Assembly (NCBI RefSeq): GCF_051513965.1
Contig: NZ_CP195847.1
Span: 2,604,001-2,668,000 of the forward strand
Length of the DNA stretch: 64,000 nt
Reading direction: 5' to 3'
Origin: Paramicrobacterium sp051513965
GTDB taxonomy: Bacteria > Actinomycetota > Actinomycetes > Actinomycetales > Microbacteriaceae
Shown: one piece after another, positions 1 to 8,628 of the stretch
Layout of the letters: the number at the start of each line of letters is the position of its first letter
Position numbering within the stretch: the stretch's first letter is position 1
Translations under genes and position numbers: made by a program
Notes under the pieces: model-generated
Seen by the model: the letters and a program-made list of their open reading frames with translations, nothing else
Told to the model about the DNA's origin: nothing
The model's database searches: none

Positions 1-23
1 TTCACCACTGATGTGATTCGCAT
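1..23 (-). CDS. Start of ABC transporter permease gene (partial)
   Basis: An ATG at 21-23 on the minus strand opens a frame (MRITSVV) that runs off the window. An AAAGG Shine-Dalgarno sequence lies seven bases upstream, just after the stop of the ABC ATPase gene. In GntR/YtrA-type operons the gene after the ATPase usually encodes the membrane permease, so that is the likely product. Only seven codons are visible, so the function rests on context alone. Confidence 0.45.
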
Positions 24-34
24 GGGAGCGCCTT

Positions 35-916
35 TCAGACGGTGACCGAGGAACGCTCGGCCTTCGTGGTCAGATGGACGATGAGGTTCTGCAGCGAAAC
101 GGGCGTCACGGCGAGACCGGCGTCGTCGGCTCGCGCCTCGTCGCCGCCCTCCGCGACGATCGTCGCGGAGACGAGACCACCCAGCTGCTCGCGCGCCAGC
201 ACCTCGTGGTCGGAGACGAATGCATTGACAGCATCCGCCCGACCCGCGACCTGCATCGCGCTGCCGCGCAGATCATCTGTGTCGGAGTCAAGCATGACTC
301 GGCCCTCATCGATGACGATGACGTGCTCGAGAAGGTTCGCCGCCTCATCGATGTGGTGCGTCGACAGCACGACGGTGCGCGGGTGCTCCGCGAAGTCCTC
401 GAGCAGACGATCATAGAAGATCTGCCGCGCGACGGCATCCAAGCCCAGATACGGCTCGTCGAAGAACGTCAGCGGGGCCCGCGACGCGAGGCCGATGACG
501 ATTCCCACGGCGCTGAGCTGCCCGCGCGAGAGCTTCTTCATATTGCGTGAGATCGGCAGGCGGAAGTCCGCGACGAGACGCTCGGCGAACGCGGCATCCC
601 AATGTGGCTACACGGATGCCGCGACGGCGAGAACCTCCTTCGCGCGGAAGTTGTCGGGGTAGCGCTGGCTCTCCTGGATGAAGCAGGTGCGTGCGAGGAT
701 GTCGGCGTTCTCGACCGGGTTCTCTCCGAACAGCGTCATCTCGCCGTGAGAGGCGAAGACCTGACCAGTGAGAAGCTTCATGAGAGTCGTCTTGCCGGCG
801 CCGTTTCGCCCGAGAAGGCCGTAGATGCGGTCTTCCTCGAGGTTCAGGGAGACTCCGTCGACCGCGCGGGCGTCTTTGTAGATCTTCGCAAGGTCACGAG
901 TTTCGATGGCGATCAT
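35..916 (-). pseudogene. ABC transporter ATP-binding protein interrupted by an in-frame amber codon
   Basis: This is an ATPase subunit of a YtrB-like ABC exporter, 293 codons if read through. Codons 1-102 hold the Walker A motif GRNGAGKTT (about 36-44). Codon 103 is TAG (608-610 on the plus strand reads cta). The same frame then continues with PHWDAAFAERL, the signature LSRGQ (129-133) and Walker B LTFFDEP (about 149-155). In relatives this place usually reads Tyr-Pro-x-Trp-Asp, so a TAC to TAG change is the simplest explanation. The start codon overlaps the stop of the GntR gene (ATGA), and a permease gene starts just after the stop, so the reading frame was recently functional. It is either a fresh nonsense mutation or a base-calling error; readthrough is less likely. 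Confidence 0.85.
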
Positions 917-1272
917 GAGCGGGCCTCTTTCGTGATGATGTCAATGAGCTCATCGGCGGAGATGCCCAGCTTGCGGGCCTCCTGCATGAGCGGGGCGACG
1001 TACTCTTCGGCGAATCCCTGACGACGGGACTCCATGAGCGCCTGTTTGGCGCCAGCTGAGACGAACATGCCGATGCCCCTTCTCTTATAGAGAACCCCGG
1101 AGTCGACGAGGCGGTTCAGCCCCTTGCCCGCGGTCGCGGGATTAATGCGCAGGAACGCGGCGAGCTCGTTCGTGGACGGCACGGCGGTCTCCTCCGGATA
1201 GGTTCCGTCGAGGATGTCGTTCTCGATCTGCTCTGCGATCTGAACGAAAAGCGGCCGACCTTCGTCGAGCAT
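913..1272 (-). CDS. GntR family regulator, YtrA subfamily
   Basis: A short (119 aa) winged-helix repressor: an N-terminal GntR DNA-binding domain (about residues 8-75, with AVPSTNELAAFLRINPATAG as the helix-turn-helix) and a short C-terminal helical tail typical of the YtrA group. Such proteins repress the ABC exporter operon they head, often responding to cell-envelope antibiotics. The ATG at 1272 is preferred because GGAGGTG lies five to six bases upstream; a longer frame starting with TTG at 1302 would run through that ribosome-binding site. A palindrome at 1289-1312 sits just upstream and is a likely autoregulatory operator. The gene overlaps the following ATPase gene by four bases. Confidence 0.9.
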   Translation of the reverse strand: MLDEGRPLFVQIAEQIENDILDGTYPEETAVPSTNELAAFLRINPATAGKGLNRLVDSGVLYKRRGIGMFVSAGAKQALMESRRQGFAEEYVAPLMQEARKLGISADELIDIITKEARS

Positions 1273-1288
1273 CCGCGTCACCTCCATG

Positions 1289-1312
1289 GGTTCATTACTC
1301 AACTAATGAACC
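1289..1312. promoter_or_regulatory. Palindromic operator for the GntR/YtrA regulator
   Basis: Two perfect 8-base arms, GGTTCATT and AATGAACC, are separated by 8 bases and lie immediately upstream of the ribosome-binding site of the GntR gene. Position and symmetry fit an autoregulatory YtrA-type operator. Binding is inferred, not shown. Confidence 0.6.
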
Positions 1313-1376
1313 ACATAACCAAGAGGCTGTCAAGACGCGGCTTCGCCCCCTCACCCTCTTCGACGATCCACTGTCG

Positions 1377-2144
1377 TCACTGACGCCACACGAGGTACGG
1401 GGCCACCGCGAGCAGCACTCCGGCGAGAACATAGGCGAGAACCCGGGCAGACACGCGGCGAGCGATGATCCAGCCGAGCACCACTCCCAGGAGTTCGGGA
1501 ACACCGATGAGTGCCGCGATTCCAAGATCGATTGACCCGGATGCCGCGTACCCGACGCTCCCGACTGCGGCGATCACGATCGATTGCACCTGCGCGGCTG
1601 CGAGCGCCGTGAGCAGCGGCATGCGGAACACGAGCAGCAGCGGCACAGCGAGCATCGGCCCGCCGACGCCGAAGATGCCGCTGATGATCGCGACCAGGAA
1701 TCCGATCAGGACGATGACGACCGGCGCCGGCCCCGAGCTCTCTCCCACGGTGTGCTCTGCACCGCGCGCCTGGCGCGCAAGCACAAGAATCGCGACGACG
1801 GCCACGAAGACCGCGAGGAGAAGCTGGAAGCGGCTCGCCGACAGCATCCCGTTGATGAGCACACCGAGCGGTGCTCCGACGATGGCCGCGACGCTGAGAA
1901 GGGCTGCGGCACGTCGGGCGTCGCGGCTGGCGAGGTGGCGAGACCGAGCAAAGGCGATCGTGCCGACGATGCCCGTGGCCACGTTGGTGATCATCGCCGT
2001 CCCTGCGACCTCCGCAGGAGACAGCGCCGTGAACGCGACGAGCCCGATCGTCACGAGCACGCCGCCGGGCCCGATCGCAGTGATTCCGATTCCGGCGACG
2101 AGCCCGACGACGGCGAGTGCCGCACTCGCTGCGATGCCGATCAC
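1377..2144 (-). CDS. TSUP family membrane permease (TauE/SafE type)
   Basis: A 255-residue, very hydrophobic protein with about eight membrane segments and the glycine-rich repeat pattern of the TSUP (sulfite exporter TauE/SafE) family, for example AGIGITAIGPGG near the N-terminus and SGIFGVGGPMLAVPLL near residue 160. Family members move small organic or sulfur anions; the substrate here cannot be told. The GTG start lies three bases after the sbcC stop codon and has GGGAG upstream, so it is translated as the third gene of the sbcD-sbcC operon. No functional link to DNA repair is evident; co-transcription may be fortuitous. Confidence 0.85.
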   Translation of the reverse strand: MIGIAASAALAVVGLVAGIGITAIGPGGVLVTIGLVAFTALSPAEVAGTAMITNVATGIVGTIAFARSRHLASRDARRAAALLSVAAIVGAPLGVLINGMLSASRFQLLLAVFVAVVAILVLARQARGAEHTVGESSGPAPVVIVLIGFLVAIISGIFGVGGPMLAVPLLLVFRMPLLTALAAAQVQSIVIAAVGSVGYAASGSIDLGIAALIGVPELLGVVLGWIIARRVSARVLAYVLAGVLLAVAPYLVWRQ

Positions 2145-2147
2145 GGC

Positions 2148-5141
2148 TCAGGCTCCCTGATGGATCTCACTCCACCCACCGTCGGCGACCGTGATGCGCA
2201 GCTTCGCCGGTATCTGCTCCTTCATACCCTCCACGTGGCTGATGAGGCCGACGGTTCTTCCACCCGCACGCAGCGAGTCCAGAGTGGACATCGCCACTTC
2301 GAGGGTGTCTCCGTCGAGGGATCCGAAGCCCTCGTCGATGAAGAGAGTGTCAAGTGTGATGCCGCCAGCACGCGCGGTCACCACCTCGGCAAGGCCGAGT
2401 GCCAGAGCCAGCGAGGCGAGGAAGGTCTCCCCGCCCGACAGTGAGTGCGTCGCGCGCGACTGCCCGGTGTGCTGGTCGAAGATCGATAGGCCGAGTCCCG
2501 ACTTCACATTGCGGTACTGCACGGAGTCGTCGTGTTCGAGCGCATAGCGTCCACCGGTCATCGTACGGAGTCGCGCGTTCGCAGCGTCGACGATGCGTTC
2601 GAGCTCCGCCGCGAGCACGTAGCTCTCGAGTCGCATCTTGCGCGTGTTCGGCCCTGCTCCGGCGAGGGTCTCTGCGAGACCGCGGACGACCTCGTACTCA
2701 CGATTCAGCTCTGCCGATGCCTCGCTCTCGCGTTTCACCGTCGTCACCGTGCGCACGAGCGACGTGTGCCTCTCCTGCAGAGTGTCACGTCGACGGTTCG
2801 CCTCATCGCGGGCATCCCGTGCGACCGCGAGCGCCTCCTCAGAGGCGTCGAGGTCCGGCATGGCGTCCGGCAGATCCGCCAGCTCCGGATCGGAGAGCGT
2901 CGCGGCGACCGCTGCTCGCGCGTCATCATGAGCGCGGATGCTTTGACGCAGCGCGTCGAGCGACGCGGCATCCCGCATGGCTTCTCGCGCCGCGGCCACG
3001 TCGTCGAAACCGTGCTCGGTGAGCGCCTGCTCACGCTGTGCTTCAGCGGCGCGAAGGGCATCGTCTCGATCGTGGAGGGTCCTTTGAGCGGCCGCGAGCT
3101 CACTCGCGGCGTCCTTCGCGGCCGAGTGCGCGTGGACGGCCTCCGCGATGGTCTCAAAGTCGCCGCGCTGCGATGCCGTCTGCGTTCGTATTCTCTCGAT
3201 TTCGGCGCGGGCATCCTTCTCAGCGCGAGCGTGTTCATCATGCTGAGCGTTCAGCGTCTCGCGCTCGGCGTCAGCGTTCTCACGCTCGGCGCCGAGCTCG
3301 CCGACCTTCTGCTCGAGTTCCGTCACGGTCCCGGCCGCCGTCACCGCGGCGGCGAGCTTCTCGCGCACCGGGCCGAGCTCCGCGTCGATCTCGGTGACGC
3401 CTGCTCGGGCGATCGCGTTCTGCTCGGCTCGTTCGGTCTGCAGAGAGGTGACCGTGCGGGCCGCTGCCGCCTTGGCATCCTCACACCGCGTCAGTTCGTC
3501 ACGTGCGGCTTCGATGTCGTCTTCGGTGATGCGTTCTGCATCGTGAACAGCGGGTGAGGGATGCTGCGTCGCACCGCAGACCGCGCAGGGCTCCCCCTCG
3601 ACCAGTTCGGCGGCGAGCTCGGCAGCGTGACCCGCGAGCCGCGCATCGAGCAGGTGCTGCAGCTTTCGCGACGCCTCGGTGTTGGCTCGCACCGCATCAA
3701 CCTCTCGCTGCTGCGCCGCCTCGAGCTCTGTGTCGAGGCGGACGACATTCTCTGCGGCGTCTCGCGCACGTTCGAGTCGTTCGACGTCAGCCCGAGCGGC
3801 GTCTTCGCCGGAGGCGGCGACGCGCGCCGCAGTCAGTTCATCGCTCGCGGCGGTGATCAGCGTCGGCAGCTCAGCCAGACGGGCCGCGAGGGCGTCCCGC
3901 CTGTCAGCGACGGCGGCTGCCTGACGCGCAGCGCGGTCCGCCTCCTCGTCAAGAGCGGGAATCCGTTTCTCCTGCTGCAGCGCGTCGTCGAGCCGGGCAA
4001 GCACACCGGCCAGCCGTTCCGCGAACGACGAGAGCCGCGCAGAATCGGCCGAAGCAACGTCGAACGCCGAGCCGTCTTCGGCGGCCAGAACATCCGACCC
4101 CAGGTCTCCGCTCGCCCGTGTCATCGCGGTTCGAGCGGCGACCGCCCGCTCCTCGGCTCGCGTATACGCCTCACGTGCTGTGCCCTCAGCGTCGAGGTAC
4201 GGCGTGACCCGCGCAGCGGCCTCGGCGACCTGCACGTCGCCCCGCGCACGCTGGATCTCGGCGTCAGCGGCATCAAGCTCGGTCTTCTTCTGCCGCGCGT
4301 CTGCGAGGCGAGTCTGCCGTCGGTGCAGCTCTCGAGCCTCGGTCAGTCGTGTCTCGGCATCCTTCTGGACGATGTCAGCAGCGCGCGCGTCGCTGACCGC
4401 GGTCGCGAGCGTGGCGCCGAGGTCGAGAACCTGCTGCTCGAGCCAGGCCATCGCGTCGCTCTCGGGTGCTTCCGCGCCGGTGAGGTGCGCAGCATCCTGA
4501 ATCAGCCCCTCGGTGCGGGCGCGCGTCGACTGCAGTCTCGCTTCGAGGTCGCGGCGCCGTTCGGCCACGGCCTCTTCGTAGTCGGCGAACCTGCGCGTGC
4601 CGAAGAGGCTCCGCAGCACGGCTTCGCGGTCGCGGCTGTTCGCGAGCAGAAACTGTTGGAACCGGTTCTGCGCGAGCAGGATGACCTGGAGGAACTGCTC
4701 CTTCTTGATGCCGACGATCTCGCTGAGCTCGGTGCCGACGTCGACGGGTCGCGACGCGATGCCCTCCCATGTGTCACCGCGCTGAACGTCCAGCTGAGCG
4801 GTCGGCTTCTGCGTCGTCATGCCGGTGCCACGCGCTTTCGGCCGCTCGTACTCCGGCGAGCGCGTCACGCGATACCGGTTGCTGCCCGCCGTGAACTCAA
4901 GCTCAACGGTCGTTTCGTCCGTCGGCGCGCAGTGGTCGCTGCGCAACCGAGCCTTGGTGCCGTCGTAGCGCGGAACGCTGTCGTACAGCGCGAACGCGAT
5001 GGCGTCGAGGATGCTCGATTTGCCCGCACCGGTCTTTCCCGAAATAAGGAAGATTCCGTCATCGTCGAACGCGTCGAAATCGACCGTCTGCGTCTCCCGA
5101 TACGGTCCGAACCCGGTGATGCGGAGCCTGTTGATCTTCAC
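2148..5141 (-). CDS. sbcC: Exonuclease SbcCD subunit C
   Basis: A 997-residue SMC-like ATPase of the Rad50/SbcC family that partners SbcD to cut hairpins and process DNA ends in the cytoplasm. Visible parts: Walker A GKTGAGKS at 35-42; long Ala/Glu/Arg-rich coiled coils on both sides of a zinc hook Cys-Ala-Val-Cys (C519, C522); ABC signature LSGGE at 901-905; Walker B TLFIDE at 932-937. The length is in the usual range for actinobacterial SbcC. The ATG overlaps the sbcD stop by four bases. Long open frames on the opposite strand (for example 3561-5288) are shadows of its GC-rich codons. Confidence 0.97.
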   Translation of the reverse strand: MKINRLRITGFGPYRETQTVDFDAFDDDGIFLISGKTGAGKSSILDAIAFALYDSVPRYDGTKARLRSDHCAPTDETTVELEFTAGSNRYRVTRSPEYERPKARGTGMTTQKPTAQLDVQRGDTWEGIASRPVDVGTELSEIVGIKKEQFLQVILLAQNRFQQFLLANSRDREAVLRSLFGTRRFADYEEAVAERRRDLEARLQSTRARTEGLIQDAAHLTGAEAPESDAMAWLEQQVLDLGATLATAVSDARAADIVQKDAETRLTEARELHRRQTRLADARQKKTELDAADAEIQRARGDVQVAEAAARVTPYLDAEGTAREAYTRAEERAVAARTAMTRASGDLGSDVLAAEDGSAFDVASADSARLSSFAERLAGVLARLDDALQQEKRIPALDEEADRAARQAAAVADRRDALAARLAELPTLITAASDELTAARVAASGEDAARADVERLERARDAAENVVRLDTELEAAQQREVDAVRANTEASRKLQHLLDARLAGHAAELAAELVEGEPCAVCGATQHPSPAVHDAERITEDDIEAARDELTRCEDAKAAAARTVTSLQTERAEQNAIARAGVTEIDAELGPVREKLAAAVTAAGTVTELEQKVGELGAERENADAERETLNAQHDEHARAEKDARAEIERIRTQTASQRGDFETIAEAVHAHSAAKDAASELAAAQRTLHDRDDALRAAEAQREQALTEHGFDDVAAAREAMRDAASLDALRQSIRAHDDARAAVAATLSDPELADLPDAMPDLDASEEALAVARDARDEANRRRDTLQERHTSLVRTVTTVKRESEASAELNREYEVVRGLAETLAGAGPNTRKMRLESYVLAAELERIVDAANARLRTMTGGRYALEHDDSVQYRNVKSGLGLSIFDQHTGQSRATHSLSGGETFLASLALALGLAEVVTARAGGITLDTLFIDEGFGSLDGDTLEVAMSTLDSLRAGGRTVGLISHVEGMKEQIPAKLRITVADGGWSEIHQGA

Positions 5142-6295
5142 GCGCTCACCTCCGCGGCACGAGCCTCGTCGATGATGTCGCGCACGATCTCCGCCTCGGC
5201 CTCGCTCGCTCCCTCACCGTTGCGCACGTACTCGAGGAACCCGTCGACAATATCAGTGTCGCTTCGCCCCTGCACGCGCTGCGCGTAGCTCGTGGTGCCG
5301 TGGTCGTGCGTCTCAGCGGGCTCGTGCACCATCGCGGCGCAGTGCGGATACCGTCGCTGCAGCTTGCGCATTCCGTCGAGCGGTCGCACGGTGTCGGTCA
5401 GCACAGCGCTCACCCAGTCGTCCTCGAACTCCGAATAGGCGTCGTCCGTGAGGAGATCGTCGAGCGTGCCACGCACGACGCTGAGCCGCCGCGGCACCGG
5501 AAGGTCGAGCCACGTCACATCGCGCAGCCCTGAGCCATCAAGATCGACCAGCCATGCGCCCCGCGGCTTGCCCGCCTCGCTGAACGAGTAGTGCAGCGGC
5601 GCCCCCGAATAGCGGATGCCTTCGGCAAGCTGTGCCCGGCCGTGGATGTGCCCGAGCGCGGCGTAGTCGACCCCCTCGAACACGGTCGTCGGCACCAGGT
5701 CGAGGCCTCCGGACGTGATGTCGCGCTCGACGTCGCTCGCGGCATCCGACACCCCCTGCGCGAAGCAGTGGGACACCACGACGGAACGTCCGCCCCGCTC
5801 AGCGAGGTCTGCGCGGATGCGGCGCATCGCGAAGTCAAGCGCCTGTGCGTGCGTGCGCAGGGTCTCCTCCGGGTGCTTGTGCCGGATGAGCGCGGGCTCC
5901 AGGTACGGAATGCCGTAGACGTGCACGGGACCGTCGCCATCGCGCAGGGTGACGGGAATGTCGAGGGTCTCGTCACGGGTGAGCACATGGATGCTGGCAA
6001 GCGACGCGAATTCAGATTGAAACCCGAGCCGCGCAGCCGAGTCATGATTGCCGCTGGTCGCGATGACGACCGCCCCGGTCTCACGCAGTCGCGTCAGTGC
6101 GCGCGTGAGCAGACGATAGGCGTCAGCAGAGGGCGTCGCGGAATCGAAGACGTCGCCGGCGACGATCACCGCGTCGACGTCGTTCTCGCGCACGAGTGTC
6201 GTCAGAGCCTCGAGCACGCCGTCGAGGGCGTCGAGGGTCGGATGCCCGTGGAAGGTGCGTCCGATGTGCCAGTCGGAGGTGTGCAGAAGGCGCAT
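5138..6295 (-). CDS. sbcD: Exonuclease SbcCD subunit D
   Basis: A 385-residue Mre11-type metallophosphoesterase nuclease, the catalytic partner of SbcC. The metal-binding phosphoesterase motifs are in order: SDWHIG (7-12), AGDVFD (46-51), GNHDS (82-86), then VVSHCF and GHIHG further on. It is the first gene of the sbcD-sbcC-TSUP operon and is divergent from the ribbon-helix-helix gene at 6390, with about 90 bases between them. The ATG at 6293-6295 begins MRLLHTSDWHIG, the standard SbcD N-terminus. Confidence 0.97.
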   Translation of the reverse strand: MRLLHTSDWHIGRTFHGHPTLDALDGVLEALTTLVRENDVDAVIVAGDVFDSATPSADAYRLLTRALTRLRETGAVVIATSGNHDSAARLGFQSEFASLASIHVLTRDETLDIPVTLRDGDGPVHVYGIPYLEPALIRHKHPEETLRTHAQALDFAMRRIRADLAERGGRSVVVSHCFAQGVSDAASDVERDITSGGLDLVPTTVFEGVDYAALGHIHGRAQLAEGIRYSGAPLHYSFSEAGKPRGAWLVDLDGSGLRDVTWLDLPVPRRLSVVRGTLDDLLTDDAYSEFEDDWVSAVLTDTVRPLDGMRKLQRRYPHCAAMVHEPAETHDHGTTSYAQRVQGRSDTDIVDGFLEYVRNGEGASEAEAEIVRDIIDEARAAEVSA

Positions 6296-6354
6296 GCTTC
6301 GACGCTACCGGGTCGCTCCGACATCCCTGTTCCGCAAGGTTCGCACACCGTACC

Positions 6355-6383
6355 TTGACACCGCCGTCGACAAACCTTAGATT
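6355..6383 (+). promoter_or_regulatory. Leaderless promoter for the RHH-VOC gene pair
   Basis: A perfect -35 box TTGACA (6355-6360), a 17-base spacer and a -10 box TAGATT (6378-6383) end six bases before the ATG at 6390. Transcription should begin at or next to the A of the start codon, giving a leaderless mRNA. No ribosome-binding site is present, which agrees. Confidence 0.75.
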
Positions 6384-6389
6384 GCTAGC

Positions 6390-6545
6390 ATGATAGAAGC
6401 AAAGGACGCCAAGGTGCAGTTCAATGTGTACCTTCCGGCCACGCTCGTGAAGCAGATCAAACACGCGGCGATCGATGAGGGGACGTCGCTGTCAGCCCTC
6501 GTCGAGCGGATCATGACGGACTACATCGAGGAGGACGACCGATGA
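6390..6545 (+). CDS. Small ribbon-helix-helix (CopG/Arc-like) protein
   Basis: A 51-residue protein. The N-terminal strand KVQFNVYLPATLVKQIKHAA is followed by the helix pair typical of ribbon-helix-helix DNA-binding proteins (DEGTSLSALVERIMTDYIEE). It is probably a dimeric repressor or an antitoxin-like protein. The start has no Shine-Dalgarno sequence but lies six bases after a strong -10 element, so the mRNA should be leaderless. Its stop overlaps the ATG of the VOC protein gene (ATGA), so the two proteins are co-translated. The frame is too short to appear in long-ORF scans, but codon use matches its neighbours. Confidence 0.8.
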   Translation: MIEAKDAKVQFNVYLPATLVKQIKHAAIDEGTSLSALVERIMTDYIEEDDR

Positions 6546-7273
6546 GCAGCATCCAGACGATTCAGTTCACACGGCATCCACACGCCTGGCACGCACTCGC
6601 CGAGGGCATCGGTCTGCGGCCGCACGGCGAGCCGAGCGACACCTGGTCGGAGTTCGACGGAGACGGCATGCTCGCCGTGCACGGCGTCGACCCCGGCGAT
6701 CCGCTCGCGGGCACGGCAGAGATCTGGATGCTCGTCCGCGACGATTCCCAGCTTGACGCCCTGGAGGCTCGACTCTCCGACGAGGGCATCGCGGTGACGC
6801 GCGGCGAGATGGAGGGCATCGGCGCGACCCTTGCCATCGCGGTCGACGCCGACGCGACGATCCATGCCGCGGTCGGCTCTGCACGTGCGCCCGAGGGCGA
6901 CGTCACGATCGAACCGCTCATCTTCACGCCAGACGTCGAGGGTGCCTCCCGCGTGCTCGCCGCGGTCGGGCTGCAGCTGCGCATCACGTCCGACTCCGAC
7001 GGATGGGCGGAGTTCAGCGCCGACGGCGGCGGCAGCGTCGCGCTTCACGATCTCGGTTCGGCCTCCAATCCCGTTGCCGACCGCGTGGGCCTGTCGTTCG
7101 AACACCGCGGCGACTTGGAGGCCGTCGCCGAACGCCTGCGGTCACGGGGGATCGAGAGCACGGTCGTCGACGAGGCATACAACCGCACGCTTCGTGCTGC
7201 AACGCCCGAGGGACCGGAGCTCTGGGTGAACGGCGCCCAGTCCGATCTCTACGGATACACGGCGCACTCCTGA
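6542..7273 (+). CDS. VOC superfamily (glyoxalase/bleomycin-resistance fold) protein
   Basis: A 243-residue protein with two tandem beta-alpha-beta-beta-beta modules of the vicinal-oxygen-chelate fold: QTIQFTRHPHAWHALAEGIGL at the start and IEPLIFTPDVEGASRVLAAVGL near residue 125, each ending in a typical strand (SVALHDL; PEGPELWVN). VOC proteins include glyoxalases, dioxygenases and drug-binding proteins; the reaction here is unknown. The start overlaps the stop of the small RHH gene, so the two are coupled. The pair resembles small regulator-enzyme or toxin-antitoxin style cassettes, but nothing shows toxicity. Confidence 0.8.
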   Translation: MSSIQTIQFTRHPHAWHALAEGIGLRPHGEPSDTWSEFDGDGMLAVHGVDPGDPLAGTAEIWMLVRDDSQLDALEARLSDEGIAVTRGEMEGIGATLAIAVDADATIHAAVGSARAPEGDVTIEPLIFTPDVEGASRVLAAVGLQLRITSDSDGWAEFSADGGGSVALHDLGSASNPVADRVGLSFEHRGDLEAVAERLRSRGIESTVVDEAYNRTLRAATPEGPELWVNGAQSDLYGYTAHS

Positions 7274-7350
7274 TCGTCGCCCCTCCGGCGGCGCGGCCTG
7301 AGGCATCCGGTGTTTCCAACTGGACACCTGAGCGACATACTGTTCACACC

Positions 7351-8562
7351 ATGAGCACTCTCGCGCGTCGGCTCGGGCTGACGGATGCCGTCGTCATCGG
7401 CCTCGGCTCGATGATCGGCGCCGGTGTGTTCGCGGTCTTCGCCCCCGCTGCCCGCGCCGCCGGAACGGGACTGCTCATCGGCCTCGGCCTCGCCGCGGTC
7501 GTCGCGTTCTGCAATGCGACCTCGTCGGCGCAGCTTGCCGCGCAGCACCCCGTCTCCGGCGGAACGTACGCCTACGGCCGCGCGCAGCTGGGCCCGTGGT
7601 GGGGATTCGCCGCGGGATGGTGCTTTCTCAACGGAAAGACCGCGTCCACGGCGGCGATGGCGCTCACCTTCGCGGCCTACGTCGCCCCCGAGCCGTGGCA
7701 GAAACCGGCCGCGGCCCTCGCGGTCGCCGCCATCGCGCTCGTCAATTATCTCGGCGTCACGCGCACGGCGCTGGCCACGCGCGTCATCGTCGCAGTGGTG
7801 CTACTCTGCCTCGCGATCGTGCTCATCGGGACGCGGGCGGAGAGTTCCAGTGCACCGCTCGACGGCATCCTCGATTCTGGTCCGTACGGCATCCTTCAGT
7901 CCGCCGCCCTCATCTTCTTCGCGTTCGCCGGGTACGCGCGCATCGCGACGATGGGTGAAGAGGTGCGCGACCCGGTCCGCACTATTCCGCGCGCGATCGT
8001 GATCGCCCTTCTCGGCGCGATCGTCGTGTACGGGCTCGTCGCTGTCACGGTGCTCGGCTCGCTCGGAACTGACGCCCTCGCGGCTTCCGCCTCTCCCCTT
8101 CACGACGCAGCGCCCGCATGGGCTCAGCCCATCGTGCAGATCGGTGCGGCAGCGGCATCCCTCGGCGCTCTCCTCGCCCTCATGGCGGGAATCGGCCGCA
8201 CCGGACTTTCGATGGCGCGCGAGGGAGACCTCCCCCGCCCGCTCGCCGCCGTGCACGAGAAGTGGCGAGTGCCGCACCGCGTCGAGATCGTACTCGCCAT
8301 CGTCTCGATCACACTCGTGCTCACCGTCGACCTGCGTGGCGCGATCGGCTTCTCGAGCTTCGGTGTGCTGCTCTACTACGCCATCGCGAACCTCTCCGCG
8401 TGGACCCAACGCTCCGAGAATCGGCGCTTCCCGCGATGGCTGCAGGCGCTCGGAATGGTCGGCTGCGTCGCGCTCGCGACGGCCGTGCCGTGGCCGAGTC
8501 TGCTGGCGGGCGTCGCGGTGCTCGCAGTCGGGTTGATCGGCAGGATGCTGCTGCGCCGCTGA
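7351..8562 (+). CDS. APC superfamily amino-acid permease
   Basis: A 403-residue integral membrane transporter with about twelve hydrophobic segments. The N-terminus LGLTDAVVIGLGSMIGAGVF carries the glycine-rich unwound-helix motif of amino acid/polyamine/organocation transporters, and TVLGSLGTDAL and the GEEVRDPVRTIPRAI loop are also typical. The substrate is not evident. The ATG at 7351 is chosen because the open frame upstream overlaps the VOC gene in another frame. CATACT (7336-7341) ending nine bases before the ATG is a possible -10 of a leaderless or near-leaderless promoter. Confidence 0.88.
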   Translation: MSTLARRLGLTDAVVIGLGSMIGAGVFAVFAPAARAAGTGLLIGLGLAAVVAFCNATSSAQLAAQHPVSGGTYAYGRAQLGPWWGFAAGWCFLNGKTASTAAMALTFAAYVAPEPWQKPAAALAVAAIALVNYLGVTRTALATRVIVAVVLLCLAIVLIGTRAESSSAPLDGILDSGPYGILQSAALIFFAFAGYARIATMGEEVRDPVRTIPRAIVIALLGAIVVYGLVAVTVLGSLGTDALAASASPLHDAAPAWAQPIVQIGAAAASLGALLALMAGIGRTGLSMAREGDLPRPLAAVHEKWRVPHRVEIVLAIVSITLVLTVDLRGAIGFSSFGVLLYYAIANLSAWTQRSENRRFPRWLQALGMVGCVALATAVPWPSLLAGVAVLAVGLIGRMLLRR

Positions 8563-8628
8563 TCGTCACCGATTGAGGGTTTCTGCGGTTCGAATCGATA
8601 CGATCGAGATCGACGAACGGAGATTCAG

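Noticed and set aside
3561..5288. 575-codon open frame on the plus strand
   Set aside because: Shadow of sbcC, which has all expected ATPase and zinc-hook motifs in the other strand.
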